The notes under the pieces: generated by a model | What the model saw: the letters and a program-made list of their open reading frames with translations, nothing else | Databases searched by the model: none | Told to the model about the DNA's origin: nothing | Assembly (NCBI GenBank): GCA_011389745.1 | Contig: JAABTQ010000001.1 | Span: 80,497 to 144,496, forward strand | Length of the DNA: 64,000 bases | Source of the DNA: Desulfobacteraceae bacterium | GTDB lineage: Bacteria > Desulfobacterota > Desulfobacteria > Desulfobacterales > SKZT01 | Reading direction: 5' to 3' | Position numbers and translations under genes: made by a program | Shown here: positions 17,153-25,692 of the stretch, piece after piece | How positions within the stretch are numbered: position 1 is the stretch's first letter | How the letters are laid out: each line of letters begins with the position of its first letter

Positions 17153-18028
17153 CTACTGGTTGCCCACAAAAAAGGACCGAAACGTTTTTTCATCTCTTTT
17201 TAAAGCTGATGATATTTTTTCCAAAAGGTTTACACGATCATCAGGTAGCTTTCCCTCAAGGTTGATATAGTTGGTGTAGTGGTCGCTTGTCAGACAGGTA
17301 GGGGTCTGAATATTTCTAATGATGGCGGCGGTTTCTTTCAGGACTTCGTGGGGGCTGAGCATTTCAAAAACCCCGGTGTTGACATCTTCGAGAAGCAGGG
17401 TGTTTATTTTGGGCACAAAAGTTCTGAGCCGCACAAAATCGGGTGATATTTCGTTTATAACCCTTGCTGTTTCACGGGCATGATGGACGGTGCGCTCTTT
17501 TCCCCCGATTCCCAGGATCACATAAAGGCTAAGTTCAATTCCGGATTCCATAACCATGCGCCCTGCCTGAATTTGTTCCCGGCTGGTGGTTCCTTTTTTG
17601 ATTCGTTTTAAGATTTCATCGTCACCCGATTCCAGACCTACATGTATTCTTGAGAGTCCGGCTTCGGCCAGTTGTTTCATGCCTTCATAGTTTTTTTGGT
17701 ATATATATTGGAAAGATCCGTAAACGGTGATTCGTTCCAGGGCCGGAAACACTTCCCTGGAAAAACGACAAATTTCGCACAGGTCTTCAGTTTTTACTGC
17801 AATGGTATTGCCTGCCGGGAAAAAAAGGGTACGAACATCCGGCCCATAAATTTGCCGGGCCTCCAGAAGGTCTTTTTTGATTTCGGAAACAGGCCGGACT
17901 TTATAACTGGGGCCGTTTTTATAAACCATACAAAAAGTGCAACGGTTGTGGGGGCAACCTGCGGTGACCTGAATCAAAAGAGAATTCGCCTCGCTGGGCG
18001 GGCGGTATATGGGACCTTCATAATGCAT
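17153..18028 (-). CDS. Radical SAM protein
   Basis: 291 residues. The cluster motif is C25-X4-C30-X2-C33 (AGCPHNRCTFCMVYK), the spacing of the Elp3/B12-radical-SAM-like group rather than classic CX3CX2C. GLESGDDEILKRIKKGTT and the later LGIGGKE segment fit the SAM-binding TIM barrel. There is no B12 domain or extra C-terminal cluster, so it is a minimal member (COG1032-like) of unknown reaction. It is monocistronic. The gap behind it (18029-18355, 327 bp) holds only dispersed-repeat sequence. Confidence 0.9.
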   Translation of the reverse strand: MHYEGPIYRPPSEANSLLIQVTAGCPHNRCTFCMVYKNGPSYKVRPVSEIKKDLLEARQIYGPDVRTLFFPAGNTIAVKTEDLCEICRFSREVFPALERITVYGSFQYIYQKNYEGMKQLAEAGLSRIHVGLESGDDEILKRIKKGTTSREQIQAGRMVMESGIELSLYVILGIGGKERTVHHARETARVINEISPDFVRLRTFVPKINTLLLEDVNTGVFEMLSPHEVLKETAAIIRNIQTPTCLTSDHYTNYINLEGKLPDDRVNLLEKISSALKRDEKTFRSFFVGNQ

Positions 18029-18220
18029 TTGCTTTAGATAATTTCCTTAAAAAGTTTGATTGGCCAACGAAGAATCTTTCTTTCCTGCCGCAGGGTGTTT
18101 CCATTTGCCGCCTTCCGGGTCGGATCGGATGACCGGTACAAACTTTGAGCGAGAGATTCTTCGGTCGCCTGGATTTCGATCAACATATTGGAAAATATTT
18201 TCTTTTCAATCATCAGGCCA

Positions 18221-18242
18221 CTGCGAGTCGCTCCCTCAGAAT
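18221..18242. repeat. Dispersed repeat copy in a 327-bp gene-free gap
   Basis: The 22 bases here, containing CGAGTCGCTCCCTCAGAATG, are identical in inverted orientation to 38469-38490. Nearby GAGATTCTTCGGTCGC (about 18152-18167) and GAAGAATCTTTC (about 18068) are further parts of the same repeat type. I see no gene between 18029 and 18355; the open frame there is made of the repeat. Confidence 0.7.
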
Positions 18243-18355
18243 GACAGGCAGTGGATAATTTTCGTAATCTAAATTCTATCTTTCTTTCCTGCACACAAGA
18301 CAATATATTAACCATAAAATACCATCATTTAAAGGAACCATCAACGGCCATTGCC

Positions 18356-18895
18356 ATGGATCACCGAATGAGAAAAACAGAATGGATTGTGATAACCGGT
18401 GCTCCCTGTTCAGGGAAATCCTCTGTGATTTCAAGTCTGGAGGCTCAGGGATATCGCGTGGTGCACGAAACGGCCCGGGCTTATATTGATGAGTTGTTGA
18501 CATCGGGAAAAAGCGTTCAGGAAATCAAAGCCGACCCGCTTAATTTTGAAAGGACGATTCTTTACCGAAAACTCGCAATCGAAGCCAATCTTCCTGAAAA
18601 CAAAATGATCTTTTTAGATCGCGGCATACCCGACAGTATCGCCTACTTTCTATCGGCAGGGCTGGATCCTTCGGAGCCTGTTGAAAAAAGCCGGGTTGTT
18701 CGTTATCGAAAGATTTTTCATTTTCAAAGGTTACGGCTTCAAAATGATCATGTGAGAGCCGAAGATGAGCGGATGGCAGAAAATCTGGAAAACCTGTTAA
18801 GGCAAAGTTATGAAATGCTCGGTTATCCGGTGGTTCATGTTCCTGTGTTAACAGTTAAGCAACGGGTTGATTTTATTTTGGAACGGCTTCAATAA
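18356..18895 (+). CDS. AAA_28-type P-loop ATPase/kinase-like protein
   Basis: 179 residues from the ATG at 18356 (a second ATG is at 18368; neither has a good ribosome site). The Walker A loop is GAPCSGKSS, followed by RVVHETARAYIDELL and a Walker B-like MIFLDRGIPDS. This is the arrangement of AAA_28/NadR-like small kinases that phosphorylate nucleosides or cofactors. No second domain is present. The substrate is not known. The 3' end overlaps the convergent rluB-like gene by 23 bp. Confidence 0.75.
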   Translation: MDHRMRKTEWIVITGAPCSGKSSVISSLEAQGYRVVHETARAYIDELLTSGKSVQEIKADPLNFERTILYRKLAIEANLPENKMIFLDRGIPDSIAYFLSAGLDPSEPVEKSRVVRYRKIFHFQRLRLQNDHVRAEDERMAENLENLLRQSYEMLGYPVVHVPVLTVKQRVDFILERLQ

Positions 18896-19571
18896 GGTAT
18901 TTTTTTTCTGTTTCATCAAGGTGTCGCCATTTTCCTTCGGGAAGTCTGCCAAGCCGAACATTGGCGACTCGTATGCGCTTTAAGTCGGACACACGATTTC
19001 CCACCTTTTGAATCATTCGCCTGATTTGACGGTTTTTGCCTTCCTTAAGGATAATTTTAAAGCGGGTGTCGGAAATACGTTTAACGCGGGTATGGCGGGT
19101 TTTGGTTCCTAATATGGTCAACCCTTTTTCAAGTGAGTGCAGCGCACCCTGGGGGATTGGTTGCGCCACGGTCACCAGATATTCCTTTTCATGGTCAAAA
19201 GATGGATGGGTCAGTTTCAAATGAAGTTTTCCATCGTTTGTCAAAAGTAAAAGACCCGTGGAATCCTTGTCAAGCCGCCCTACCGGATAAATTCGCTGAG
19301 GGATGTTCACCAGTTCCATAACAATTTTTTCTCCCGGATGGCTGCAGCTTGTCACGTACCCTTTGGGCTTATTTAAGGCAATATAGACAAGATTTTCTTC
19401 CGGAGAAATCGGGGTTCCTTCCACCACGACCTTATCTTTTTCCGGGTCTACTTTTGTACCGAGTTGAGTGACAATTTGCCCATTTACAGTGACCTTACCG
19501 TTTAAAATAAACTCTTCAGCATGCCGCCGGGAGCAATATCCGGCTCTGGAAATAAATTTTTGAAGTCGCAT
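18873..19571 (-). CDS. rluB: rRNA pseudouridine synthase, RluB/RsuA family
   Basis: 232 residues. An N-terminal S4 domain (MRLQKFISRAGYCSRRHAEE) is followed by the catalytic domain with the GRLDKDSTGLLLLTNDG motif, where the Asp attacks the uracil, and KEGKNRQIRRM near the end. Enzymes of this class isomerise a single uridine in 23S (RluB) or 16S (RsuA) rRNA. Length and motif order fit RluB better than RsuA, but the two are not separable with certainty. It overlaps the preceding convergent gene by 23 bp and lies four bases after argJ on the same strand, so the pair is probably co-transcribed. Confidence 0.9.
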   Translation of the reverse strand: MRLQKFISRAGYCSRRHAEEFILNGKVTVNGQIVTQLGTKVDPEKDKVVVEGTPISPEENLVYIALNKPKGYVTSCSHPGEKIVMELVNIPQRIYPVGRLDKDSTGLLLLTNDGKLHLKLTHPSFDHEKEYLVTVAQPIPQGALHSLEKGLTILGTKTRHTRVKRISDTRFKIILKEGKNRQIRRMIQKVGNRVSDLKRIRVANVRLGRLPEGKWRHLDETEKKYLIEAVPK

Positions 19572-19574
19572 TGT

Positions 19575-20759
19575 TCAGGAGCGGTAATCCGCATTAATCT
19601 TTACATAATCATAAGAAAAATCGCAGGTATACATGGTGGCCTTGCCGTTTCCGATTTGAAGATCCACATGGATAGCATATTCCGGTTTTTTCATAACAAT
19701 GGTGGCTATTTTTTCAGCTTCGGGACCGCATCCCATACCGTTGTGATACATCAGGACATCATTGAAAGAAATATTGATCCGATCAGGTTCCAGATAAACC
19801 CCTGAACGGCCCGCGGCAGCCAGAATGCGCCCCCAATTGGCATCTCCACCAAAAAGTGCGGTTTTGACCAGGTTGGAATTTCCGATGGTTCCGGCCACAG
19901 CGTGGGCATCCCCATCGGAAAGCGCGCCACTAACATTGATCTCCACAAGCTTTGTGGCACCTTCCCCATCTTTGACCATCAGCCTGGCGAGATACAACAG
20001 CACATCATCGAGCACTCCTTGAAAGGAAGCCTTATGAATCGAGTTTTCGATAGAAACGCCTGAAAAACCGTTTGCAAGAATCAGTGCGGTATCATTGGTG
20101 CTGGTGTCTCCGTCGACGGTGATCCGGTTAAATGATCTCTCACAGGCCATATAAAGCGCATAGGACAGGTAGTCGGGGTCTGCATCGATATCGGTGCAGA
20201 CAAAGCAAAGCATGGTGGCCATATCCGGGTGAATCATCCCCGCGCCTTTGGCCACGGCTGTCACCGTGAATTTGTTGCTATTGATTTTGCCCTGTTTGCT
20301 GACAAGTTTCGGCACCGTATCGGTGGTCATCATGGCCAGTGCAAGGTCTGAAAAACCATTTGGACTCAGGCTTTTAACAAGCTCAGGAATGGCATCCGTC
20401 ACTTTATCCATGGGCATAGGGGCGCCGATAACGCCGGTTGAAGCCACAAGCACCTGATCACTTGAAATTCCGAGATCATTTGCCACGGATTGTCCCATGG
20501 TCTTTGCATCTTCCATGCCCTGAACACCGGTGCAGCAATTGGCATTACCGCTGTTGACGACAATCGCACGGGCTTGTCCGGACTGAATTAATTCCCTGTC
20601 TAAAACAACCGGCGCGGCCTGCACCAAATTGCGGGTAAACACTCCCCCGACCTTTGCCGGTCTTTCAGAAAAAATCAGCCCGAGGTCTCGGATCCCTTGC
20701 TTTTTGATATTCGCTTCCACTCCTGCAGCCTGGAAACCTGGGCAACTGATTTTTTCCAT
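19575..20759 (-). CDS. argJ: Bifunctional ornithine acetyltransferase / N-acetylglutamate synthase
   Basis: 394 residues, the usual length. The autoproteolysis and nucleophile site is KGAGMIHPDMATML, with Thr182 as the catalytic residue that becomes the N-terminus of the beta chain. NSGNANCCTGVQG and the DGDTSTND loop are also family signatures. The enzyme transfers acetyl from N-acetylornithine to glutamate in the cyclic arginine pathway. Whether it also uses acetyl-CoA (bifunctional) cannot be decided here. The next gene, an rRNA pseudouridine synthase, is unrelated in function. Confidence 0.96.
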   Translation of the reverse strand: MEKISCPGFQAAGVEANIKKQGIRDLGLIFSERPAKVGGVFTRNLVQAAPVVLDRELIQSGQARAIVVNSGNANCCTGVQGMEDAKTMGQSVANDLGISSDQVLVASTGVIGAPMPMDKVTDAIPELVKSLSPNGFSDLALAMMTTDTVPKLVSKQGKINSNKFTVTAVAKGAGMIHPDMATMLCFVCTDIDADPDYLSYALYMACERSFNRITVDGDTSTNDTALILANGFSGVSIENSIHKASFQGVLDDVLLYLARLMVKDGEGATKLVEINVSGALSDGDAHAVAGTIGNSNLVKTALFGGDANWGRILAAAGRSGVYLEPDRINISFNDVLMYHNGMGCGPEAEKIATIVMKKPEYAIHVDLQIGNGKATMYTCDFSYDYVKINADYRS

Positions 20760-20906
20760 ATCTGATAACCTTTTGAATTGTTGGTATTCATATCAAGGAG
20801 TATACGTTAATTCCGGCGGCCTCAAGAAGCTTCCAGATAATTATTAGCGTATAACAGTTTACTTTGAACAAAGCACCACCATATTAATCTTGTTAAGAAA
20901 TTTCAT

Positions 20907-20936
20907 TTGACAGATAATATCCGCCTTGTCAATAAT
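20907..20936 (+). promoter_or_regulatory. Putative sigma-70 promoter of the selenoprotein gene
   Basis: TTGACA at 20907-20912, an 18-bp spacer, then AATAAT at 20931-20936. A start near 20943 would leave a 20-base leader holding the AGAGG ribosome site before the ATG at 20963. Confidence 0.5.
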
Positions 20937-20962
20937 GGAAAATTTAAATTTCAGAGGTATTG

Positions 20963-21145
20963 ATGGGAACAAAAACAACCAAATGTGAAAAATGTGGCGG
21001 TCCGCTTTTTCTTAAAAAAACATGACGGCAGGTTCTCCTTTGCTGCAGGTTCTGCAGACATGAATACCCGTTGGAGCATTTCAAAAATCTTTTAGATGAC
21101 GAATTCGAAAGCTTGTTGGCCAATGTCCGGTGTGACCGGTTTTGA
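20963..21145 (+). CDS. Small dual-CXXC selenoprotein (in-frame TGA at 21023-21025 read as Sec)
   Basis: Sixty codons if the TGA at codon 21 is read through: CEKCGG near the start, KKT-U-RQVLL, then CCRFC, HEYPLEHF and an acidic stretch LLDDEFESLL ending NVRCDRF. AGAGG lies five bases before the ATG. Codons on both sides of the TGA stay in frame with protein-like sequence and a second cysteine pair. A hairpin with a GG-U loop lies 17-32 bases after the TGA, where bacterial SECIS elements sit. This fits the small dual-CXXC (seleno)protein family that I recall from anaerobes, in which this position is Cys or Sec. Probable role: thiol/selenol redox or metal binding. Recall of the family is unverified. 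Confidence 0.75.
21043..21057 (+). promoter_or_regulatory. SECIS-like hairpin
   Basis: CTGCA-GGTTC-TGCAG forms a five-pair stem with a GGUUC loop. It begins 17 bases after the in-frame TGA, and the loop GG is 22 bases after it. The E. coli fdhF SECIS apex is very similar (UGCAGGUCUGCA). It lies inside the coding frame, as bacterial SECIS elements do. Confidence 0.65.
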
Positions 21146-21181
21146 ACGGCGCTATCCATGGGGTAACACCATCGGACTTGG

Positions 21182-21256
21182 ATACCGGCCTTCGCCGGTA
21201 TGACGTTCAGGACTCTTGATCTGTGGAAACTTAGCTTAGGAGATCAAGAGTCCTGA
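21182..21256. repeat. Two adjacent strong hairpins downstream of the selenoprotein gene
   Basis: ATACCGGC-cttc-GCCGGTAT (21182-21201) is a compact eight-pair hairpin of a type repeated in many genomes. Directly after it, 21207-21222 is repeated as an exact inverted copy at 21241-21256 (16 bp), and the match extends outward with one unpaired base. Neither is followed by a T-run, so they look like REP-type or transcript-stabilising elements rather than a standard terminator. Confidence 0.65.
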
Positions 21257-21368
21257 CGTCAGGAAAATTCCGCAATTGAAATCGCTCATTTTAGGAGCGA
21301 TATTGTTGGCCTCCTCAGAATGACCTTGAGGGCGGATTCATATGAATACCCCGGAGGTAGTTGGACAA

Positions 21369-22286
21369 ATGATGGTTTTAGACAGCCTGTTTCCCGTGTT
21401 CACATTGCTTTTGCTGGGCAATCTCATGAAACGCTATCATTTAAGCAATGACGCCTTTCTAAAAACTTCGGACCGGCTGGTTTATTTTATTTTTTTCCCG
21501 ACCATGCTGTTCTGGAAAATAGGCAGCGCCCCATCGGTGTCGGCTGTGGATGCAAGGCTTTGTTTGGCCGCTCTATCCGCTCTTTTTGTTATATATTTTT
21601 TGAGTTGTATGGCAATTCGAACATTTAATGTGACCAGCTTTCAGGCCGGTTCATTTTCCCAAAGCTGCTATCGCTTTAACACATACATTGGAGTAGCTGT
21701 CGTTATGAATGCCCTTGGAAGCGACGGGGTGCGGCTTTTCGGGATCGTAATCGGGTTTTTAATCCCTGTCATCAATGTGCTGGCTGTATCCACCCTGATA
21801 TGGTTTTCGGGTAAAAGTTTCACACCTATGGATCGTGCCCGGATCACACTAAGGGCTATTATTTCCAACCCTTTGATTCTGGCCTGCATTGCCGGGATTG
21901 TTTATGCAAAATTCATTAACATTTTTCCCGTATTTTTGGAAAATTCCTTTCAGTTGATGAGTTATGCAACACTTCCGCTGGCTCTTTTTTCCATCGGCGG
22001 TGTGCTCACATTAAACAACCTGAAAGGCCATTTCAAGGTTTCTTTTCTGGGGTCGATCTTCCGACTGCTGATATACCCCATCACGGGATTTTTGTTTTTG
22101 AAATGGTTTAATGTTACCGGTATGGCTTTTAAGGTGGGAATGATTTTTTTCACACTCCCCACATCATCGGCCATTTATGTTCTTTCCTCACAGCTTAACA
22201 GTGATACGGAGTTGGCTTCGGCATCCATTGTGCTTTCAACTCTCCTGTCCTTTATTTCCCTTTCAATAGTATTGCTCATAATTTAA
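21369..22286 (+). CDS. AEC family transporter
   Basis: 305 residues from the ATG at 21369, chosen because GGAGGT ends ten bases before it (an ATG at 21342 has none). About ten hydrophobic helices are arranged as two halves of five. The N-terminal LFPVFTLLLLGNLMKRYHL and the central break are typical of the auxin-efflux-carrier/bile-acid-transporter superfamily. Bacterial relatives move malate, malonate or amino acids. The substrate here is unknown. It is followed 16 bp later by truA. Confidence 0.88.
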   Translation: MMVLDSLFPVFTLLLLGNLMKRYHLSNDAFLKTSDRLVYFIFFPTMLFWKIGSAPSVSAVDARLCLAALSALFVIYFLSCMAIRTFNVTSFQAGSFSQSCYRFNTYIGVAVVMNALGSDGVRLFGIVIGFLIPVINVLAVSTLIWFSGKSFTPMDRARITLRAIISNPLILACIAGIVYAKFINIFPVFLENSFQLMSYATLPLALFSIGGVLTLNNLKGHFKVSFLGSIFRLLIYPITGFLFLKWFNVTGMAFKVGMIFFTLPTSSAIYVLSSQLNSDTELASASIVLSTLLSFISLSIVLLII

Positions 22287-22302
22287 TCGAGGCGCTGAGG
22301 TA

Positions 22303-23043
22303 ATGAGAAATTTCAAACTGGTGATTGAATACGACGGCACCCATTATTCCGGATGGCAGCGGCAAAAAGGCGACCGCACTATCCAGGGAGAAATTGAAAC
22401 CGCTCTCATGACAATGACGCGCCGGAAAATTACCGTGATCGGCTCCGGAAGAACCGATGCGGGTGTTCATGCTTCAGGCCAGACAGCCAATTTCAAATGT
22501 GATACATCTCTGACCTCTGAAACGTTTCAAAAAGGTTTAAACAGCCTTCTTCCCAAAGATATTGTCATCAGATCCTGCCAACCGGCAGCTATAGATTTTC
22601 ATGCCCGGTTTGATGCCAAAAGCAAAGCCTATCGCTACCATATCCTGAATCATCACCCTCCCGTGGCCATCGGAAGGCAGTATGTCTGGCAGATTCGCCG
22701 TCCGCTGGACACCCATGCCATGGTACAGGCATCGCAGTATTTTGTGGGCACTCATGATTTTAAGGCGTTTGAGGGCTCGGGAAGTCCCAGGGCCCATACT
22801 GTGCGACATATTACCATGTCAAAACTATCTGTCGAGCATGGCGGAAAAATAACTTTTGATGTCGAGGCTAACGGATTTTTACGCTTTATGGTTCGCAATA
22901 TCGTAGGAACAATGGTTGATGTCGGCTTGGGAAAATTAAGCTTTCAGGATATTCAGGAAATTTTTCTTTCCAGAGACCGCGGCCGCGCATCAGCAACAGC
23001 CCCAGCCCATGGCCTTTTTCTGATTTCGGTGACCTACTCCTGA
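22303..23043 (+). CDS. truA: tRNA pseudouridine(38-40) synthase
   Basis: 246 residues. The active-site motif GSGRTDAGVHA contains the catalytic Asp. The starting VIEYDGTHYSGWQRQ and the ending FLRFMVRNIVGTMVDVG are characteristic of TruA, which isomerises U38-U40 in the anticodon arm of many tRNAs. It is probably transcribed with the AEC transporter 16 bp upstream, though their functions are unrelated. It is convergent with the helicase gene seven bases downstream. Confidence 0.96.
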   Translation: MRNFKLVIEYDGTHYSGWQRQKGDRTIQGEIETALMTMTRRKITVIGSGRTDAGVHASGQTANFKCDTSLTSETFQKGLNSLLPKDIVIRSCQPAAIDFHARFDAKSKAYRYHILNHHPPVAIGRQYVWQIRRPLDTHAMVQASQYFVGTHDFKAFEGSGSPRAHTVRHITMSKLSVEHGGKITFDVEANGFLRFMVRNIVGTMVDVGLGKLSFQDIQEIFLSRDRGRASATAPAHGLFLISVTYS

Positions 23044-23049
23044 AACCTT

Positions 23050-25416
23050 TTACCAGAACTTTTTCAGGATGGTATGAAAATCAGAATGGCTTTTGACTCT
23101 GACCGTATTCCAGTGATTCGGGAGCAGGGATGCATAATCGGGTTTTGAAAATCGTTCATCGATAAGAAGAATAACGCCTTTGTCGGTTTCGGATCGGATC
23201 ACCCGACCTGCAGCCTGGAGCACCCGATTGATTGCAGGGTACTTATAGGCAAAATCAAAGCCGGCGCCGATTTTTTGCTGGTAATACCGTCGAATTAATT
23301 CCCGTTCAGGACAAATCATTGGGATCCCCACGCCGATAATGGCTGCTGCTAAGAGGCAGTCACCCACCAGGTCGATTCCTTCTGCAAAAAATCCGCCCAT
23401 AACAGCAAAACCGACCAGGGTATAACAATTTTCAGTTTTAAAACTTTCAATGAATTTTTCACGCTCGGTTTCTCTCATATTCGGTTGCTGTGTCAGGGTG
23501 CAAATTCCGGCATTCATACTTTTGAAAAGCTCCATCACCATATTGAGGTACTGGTAGGATGGAAAGAAAAACATATAGTTTCCGCGCTTTTGCCCAACCA
23601 GGGATGTCAGTGTTTCTGCGAGCCGCTCCCTGGTTTCCCATCGCCTTTTATAGAGTGTGGATATTCGGTCCAAAACCGCCACCAGGCAGTTTTCCCTGGG
23701 AAACGGTGACGATAAAAGCATATTTATGCTTGATTCCCGACAACCCATTACTTTTTTAAAATAGGATACCGGCGTCATCGTAGCGGAGAAAAATACGGCT
23801 GAACCGCACCTTTTAAGTGCTTTTTCCAGAGGGCCTGCAGGATCAAGACAAAAGAGCTTGACCCGGATATCAAAATTAAAATTCTCAAATATGGTGGCAT
23901 AGGTTTGATCGTAATGACCGGCGATCTTAATGAAATTGGAAACTTCAAAATAAACATCAATTATTTTTTGACGAAAAGGGCTTTGGGGGTTGTGTAAAAG
24001 CCAGGTTTCAGCCAGTTGGACAAATTTTCCCAAAAGCGGAAGAATATCTTCCGGGACCTCTGTTGTTGACCAAAATCCTCCCTCCTGGCCGATTCGTGTT
24101 TTTTTTCCAGAAAACCATCGGATGATGTGACCAAGAATCCTTGAAATTTTGGGAAATTCCGGCCTGCCCTGGCGAAGCAGTTCAACAAAAAGACTTCTTT
24201 CAAGTGACGCTGAAAACATTTCCCGTCCCCTGTCCACCAGATTATGGGCTTCATCCACAAGAAATACATAATCTTTATTCTCATTCAGGAAAAACTGTTT
24301 CAGGTACACCCTGGGATCAAAGGCATAATTGTAGTCACAGATAATGACATCAGCCATATCGCAGGCTTCCAGAGTAAGGTCAAAAGGGCATATCCCATGT
24401 TTGGCTGCGACCGATTCCATTCGCATCCGGTTGACGATATCTTGTTCGAACAGCTCGTCAAGGGTGGCATTTAGCCTGTCGTAATAGCCTCTGGCAAACT
24501 CGCATTCCTGAGCGTTGCAGAGACGATCCGGGTTAAAGCAGATTTTGTTTTTTGCAGTGATGGTTACGGATTTAACGCTCAGGCCATGAGTTGTAAGCAA
24601 TTTCAGGGCTGATTCCGCAGCGGATTTTCCTGTAGTTCTGGCGGTCAGATAAAATATTTTTTCTGCAAACCCTTCGTTCATTGCCTTCAAAGCAGGATAA
24701 AGAACGGCAATGGTTTTGCCGATTCCGGTAGGGGCCTGTATGATTGCCTGCCCATTGTCGCGAATAACCCTGTAAACCGTCACCGCCATTTGTCTTTGTC
24801 CGGTACGGTATGTTTCAAATGGAAAATCGAGCGAGGTTATGGTTTGATTGCGCTTAAGCCTCCAGGCATTCACGGCCCTGACTTTTTGAAGACAGGCATC
24901 CACCAGGACATGAAAAAATGCCCCGAGTTCAGTTGTTGTGAAAGCCTTTTTTACATCATGAATTTTTCCGGTGTCGACATTGCACAGTGTCAGTTGCAAG
25001 ATAATATTTTCAAGACCTTTTTGCCGAGCATATAAATAACCGTAACACTTTACCTGAGCCCAGAAAACGTGATCCTCCGGGATATCGATATTATCGAGGT
25101 CTTTTCTTGTGCTTTTGATTTCCTCCACACAAGCCTGGTCGGGATATTCAAAAACGCCGTCGATTCTTCCTGAAACATTCAAAATAACATCTTCGAAATC
25201 CAGTTCCATAGAAACCGGAAATTCCTGTGAGTACTCCTCCGGGCGGATTTCCTGAATTTTTTTATGAAGCCTTATGCCCTCCATGGCAGATACGCCGCTA
25301 AAAAAAGTCAAATCCAGATTTCCGGTGCGCTGACGGTACTCCACCAGTTTGCGAACAGATATTTGAACCGTGTTTTTTTGTGTAACAATGTTCATCTTGA
25401 TTTGCTCTAACCCCAT
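23050..25416 (-). CDS. XPD/DinG-type ATP-dependent DNA helicase with N-terminal nuclease-like domain
   Basis: About 788 residues from the ATG at 25416; the frame extends to a TTG at 25425. The first 170 residues resemble a PD-(D/E)XK nuclease (MELDFEDVILNVSGRIDG, CVEEIKSTRKD). Walker A APTGIGKTIAVLYPAL and Walker B VDEAHN follow. Between them lie four cysteines (CFNPDRLCNAQECEFARG and, later, ICPFD) that match the Fe-S domain of XPD/DinG helicases. Motif VI is QAAGRVIRSE. It probably unwinds 5'-to-3' during repair of stalled forks or R-loops. The nuclease fusion resembles Cas4-DinG-like or exonuclease-helicase proteins, but no CRISPR system is present. Confidence 0.88.
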   Translation of the reverse strand: MGLEQIKMNIVTQKNTVQISVRKLVEYRQRTGNLDLTFFSGVSAMEGIRLHKKIQEIRPEEYSQEFPVSMELDFEDVILNVSGRIDGVFEYPDQACVEEIKSTRKDLDNIDIPEDHVFWAQVKCYGYLYARQKGLENIILQLTLCNVDTGKIHDVKKAFTTTELGAFFHVLVDACLQKVRAVNAWRLKRNQTITSLDFPFETYRTGQRQMAVTVYRVIRDNGQAIIQAPTGIGKTIAVLYPALKAMNEGFAEKIFYLTARTTGKSAAESALKLLTTHGLSVKSVTITAKNKICFNPDRLCNAQECEFARGYYDRLNATLDELFEQDIVNRMRMESVAAKHGICPFDLTLEACDMADVIICDYNYAFDPRVYLKQFFLNENKDYVFLVDEAHNLVDRGREMFSASLERSLFVELLRQGRPEFPKISRILGHIIRWFSGKKTRIGQEGGFWSTTEVPEDILPLLGKFVQLAETWLLHNPQSPFRQKIIDVYFEVSNFIKIAGHYDQTYATIFENFNFDIRVKLFCLDPAGPLEKALKRCGSAVFFSATMTPVSYFKKVMGCRESSINMLLSSPFPRENCLVAVLDRISTLYKRRWETRERLAETLTSLVGQKRGNYMFFFPSYQYLNMVMELFKSMNAGICTLTQQPNMRETEREKFIESFKTENCYTLVGFAVMGGFFAEGIDLVGDCLLAAAIIGVGIPMICPERELIRRYYQQKIGAGFDFAYKYPAINRVLQAAGRVIRSETDKGVILLIDERFSKPDYASLLPNHWNTVRVKSHSDFHTILKKFW

Positions 25417-25421
25417 CACCC

Positions 25422-25458
25422 TCAAAAAATCAGGCAGGGTATTTTGTATACCCTGCCT
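25422..25458 (-). terminator. Intrinsic terminator after the EamA / small-protein unit
   Basis: AGGCAGGGTA (25432-25441) pairs with TACCCTGCCT (25449-25458), followed on the minus strand by GATTTTTTG. It ends transcription coming from 26613 just before the helicase start. Confidence 0.8.
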
Positions 25459-25520
25459 TTATCTTAACCGCAATGGTACGTATCATTTGTCAGTGTTTTA
25501 TGGAGAAGTTGTGATTCGAA

Positions 25521-25682
25521 TTATCCCTGCACGTCAATGCCCAGGTCACGTCCCAGATGCTCATCAGGCCCTTCGCACTCGAAATTTTTGCTTCGGGTAT
25601 CCGCATGGCCTTCTTCTCTTTCATTATTTACTTTCATCCACTCAATCAGCCATTCAGGTAATTTGGTCAGGAGAACAGACAT
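25521..25682 (-). CDS. Possible 53-residue protein of unknown function
   Basis: A short frame beginning MSVLLTKLPEWLIEWMKVNN and ending in an acidic tail (CEGPDEHLGRDLGIDVQG). It follows the EamA transporter stop by ten bases, has AGGTGA seven bases before the ATG, and lies before an intrinsic terminator, so it has a gene-like setting. The start is amphipathic and the rest charged. I recognise no family; coding status rests on context only. Confidence 0.4.
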   Translation of the reverse strand: MSVLLTKLPEWLIEWMKVNNEREEGHADTRSKNFECEGPDEHLGRDLGIDVQG

Positions 25683-25692
25683 GTTACTTCAC

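Noticed and set aside
18034-18315. 93-codon minus-strand frame
   Set aside because: Its CHSEGATRSG segment is a translation of the dispersed repeat; it is not a gene.
23050-25416. Type IV CRISPR-associated DinG
   Set aside because: No csf/cas genes or repeats are nearby; the architecture also fits housekeeping XPD/DinG-like repair helicases.
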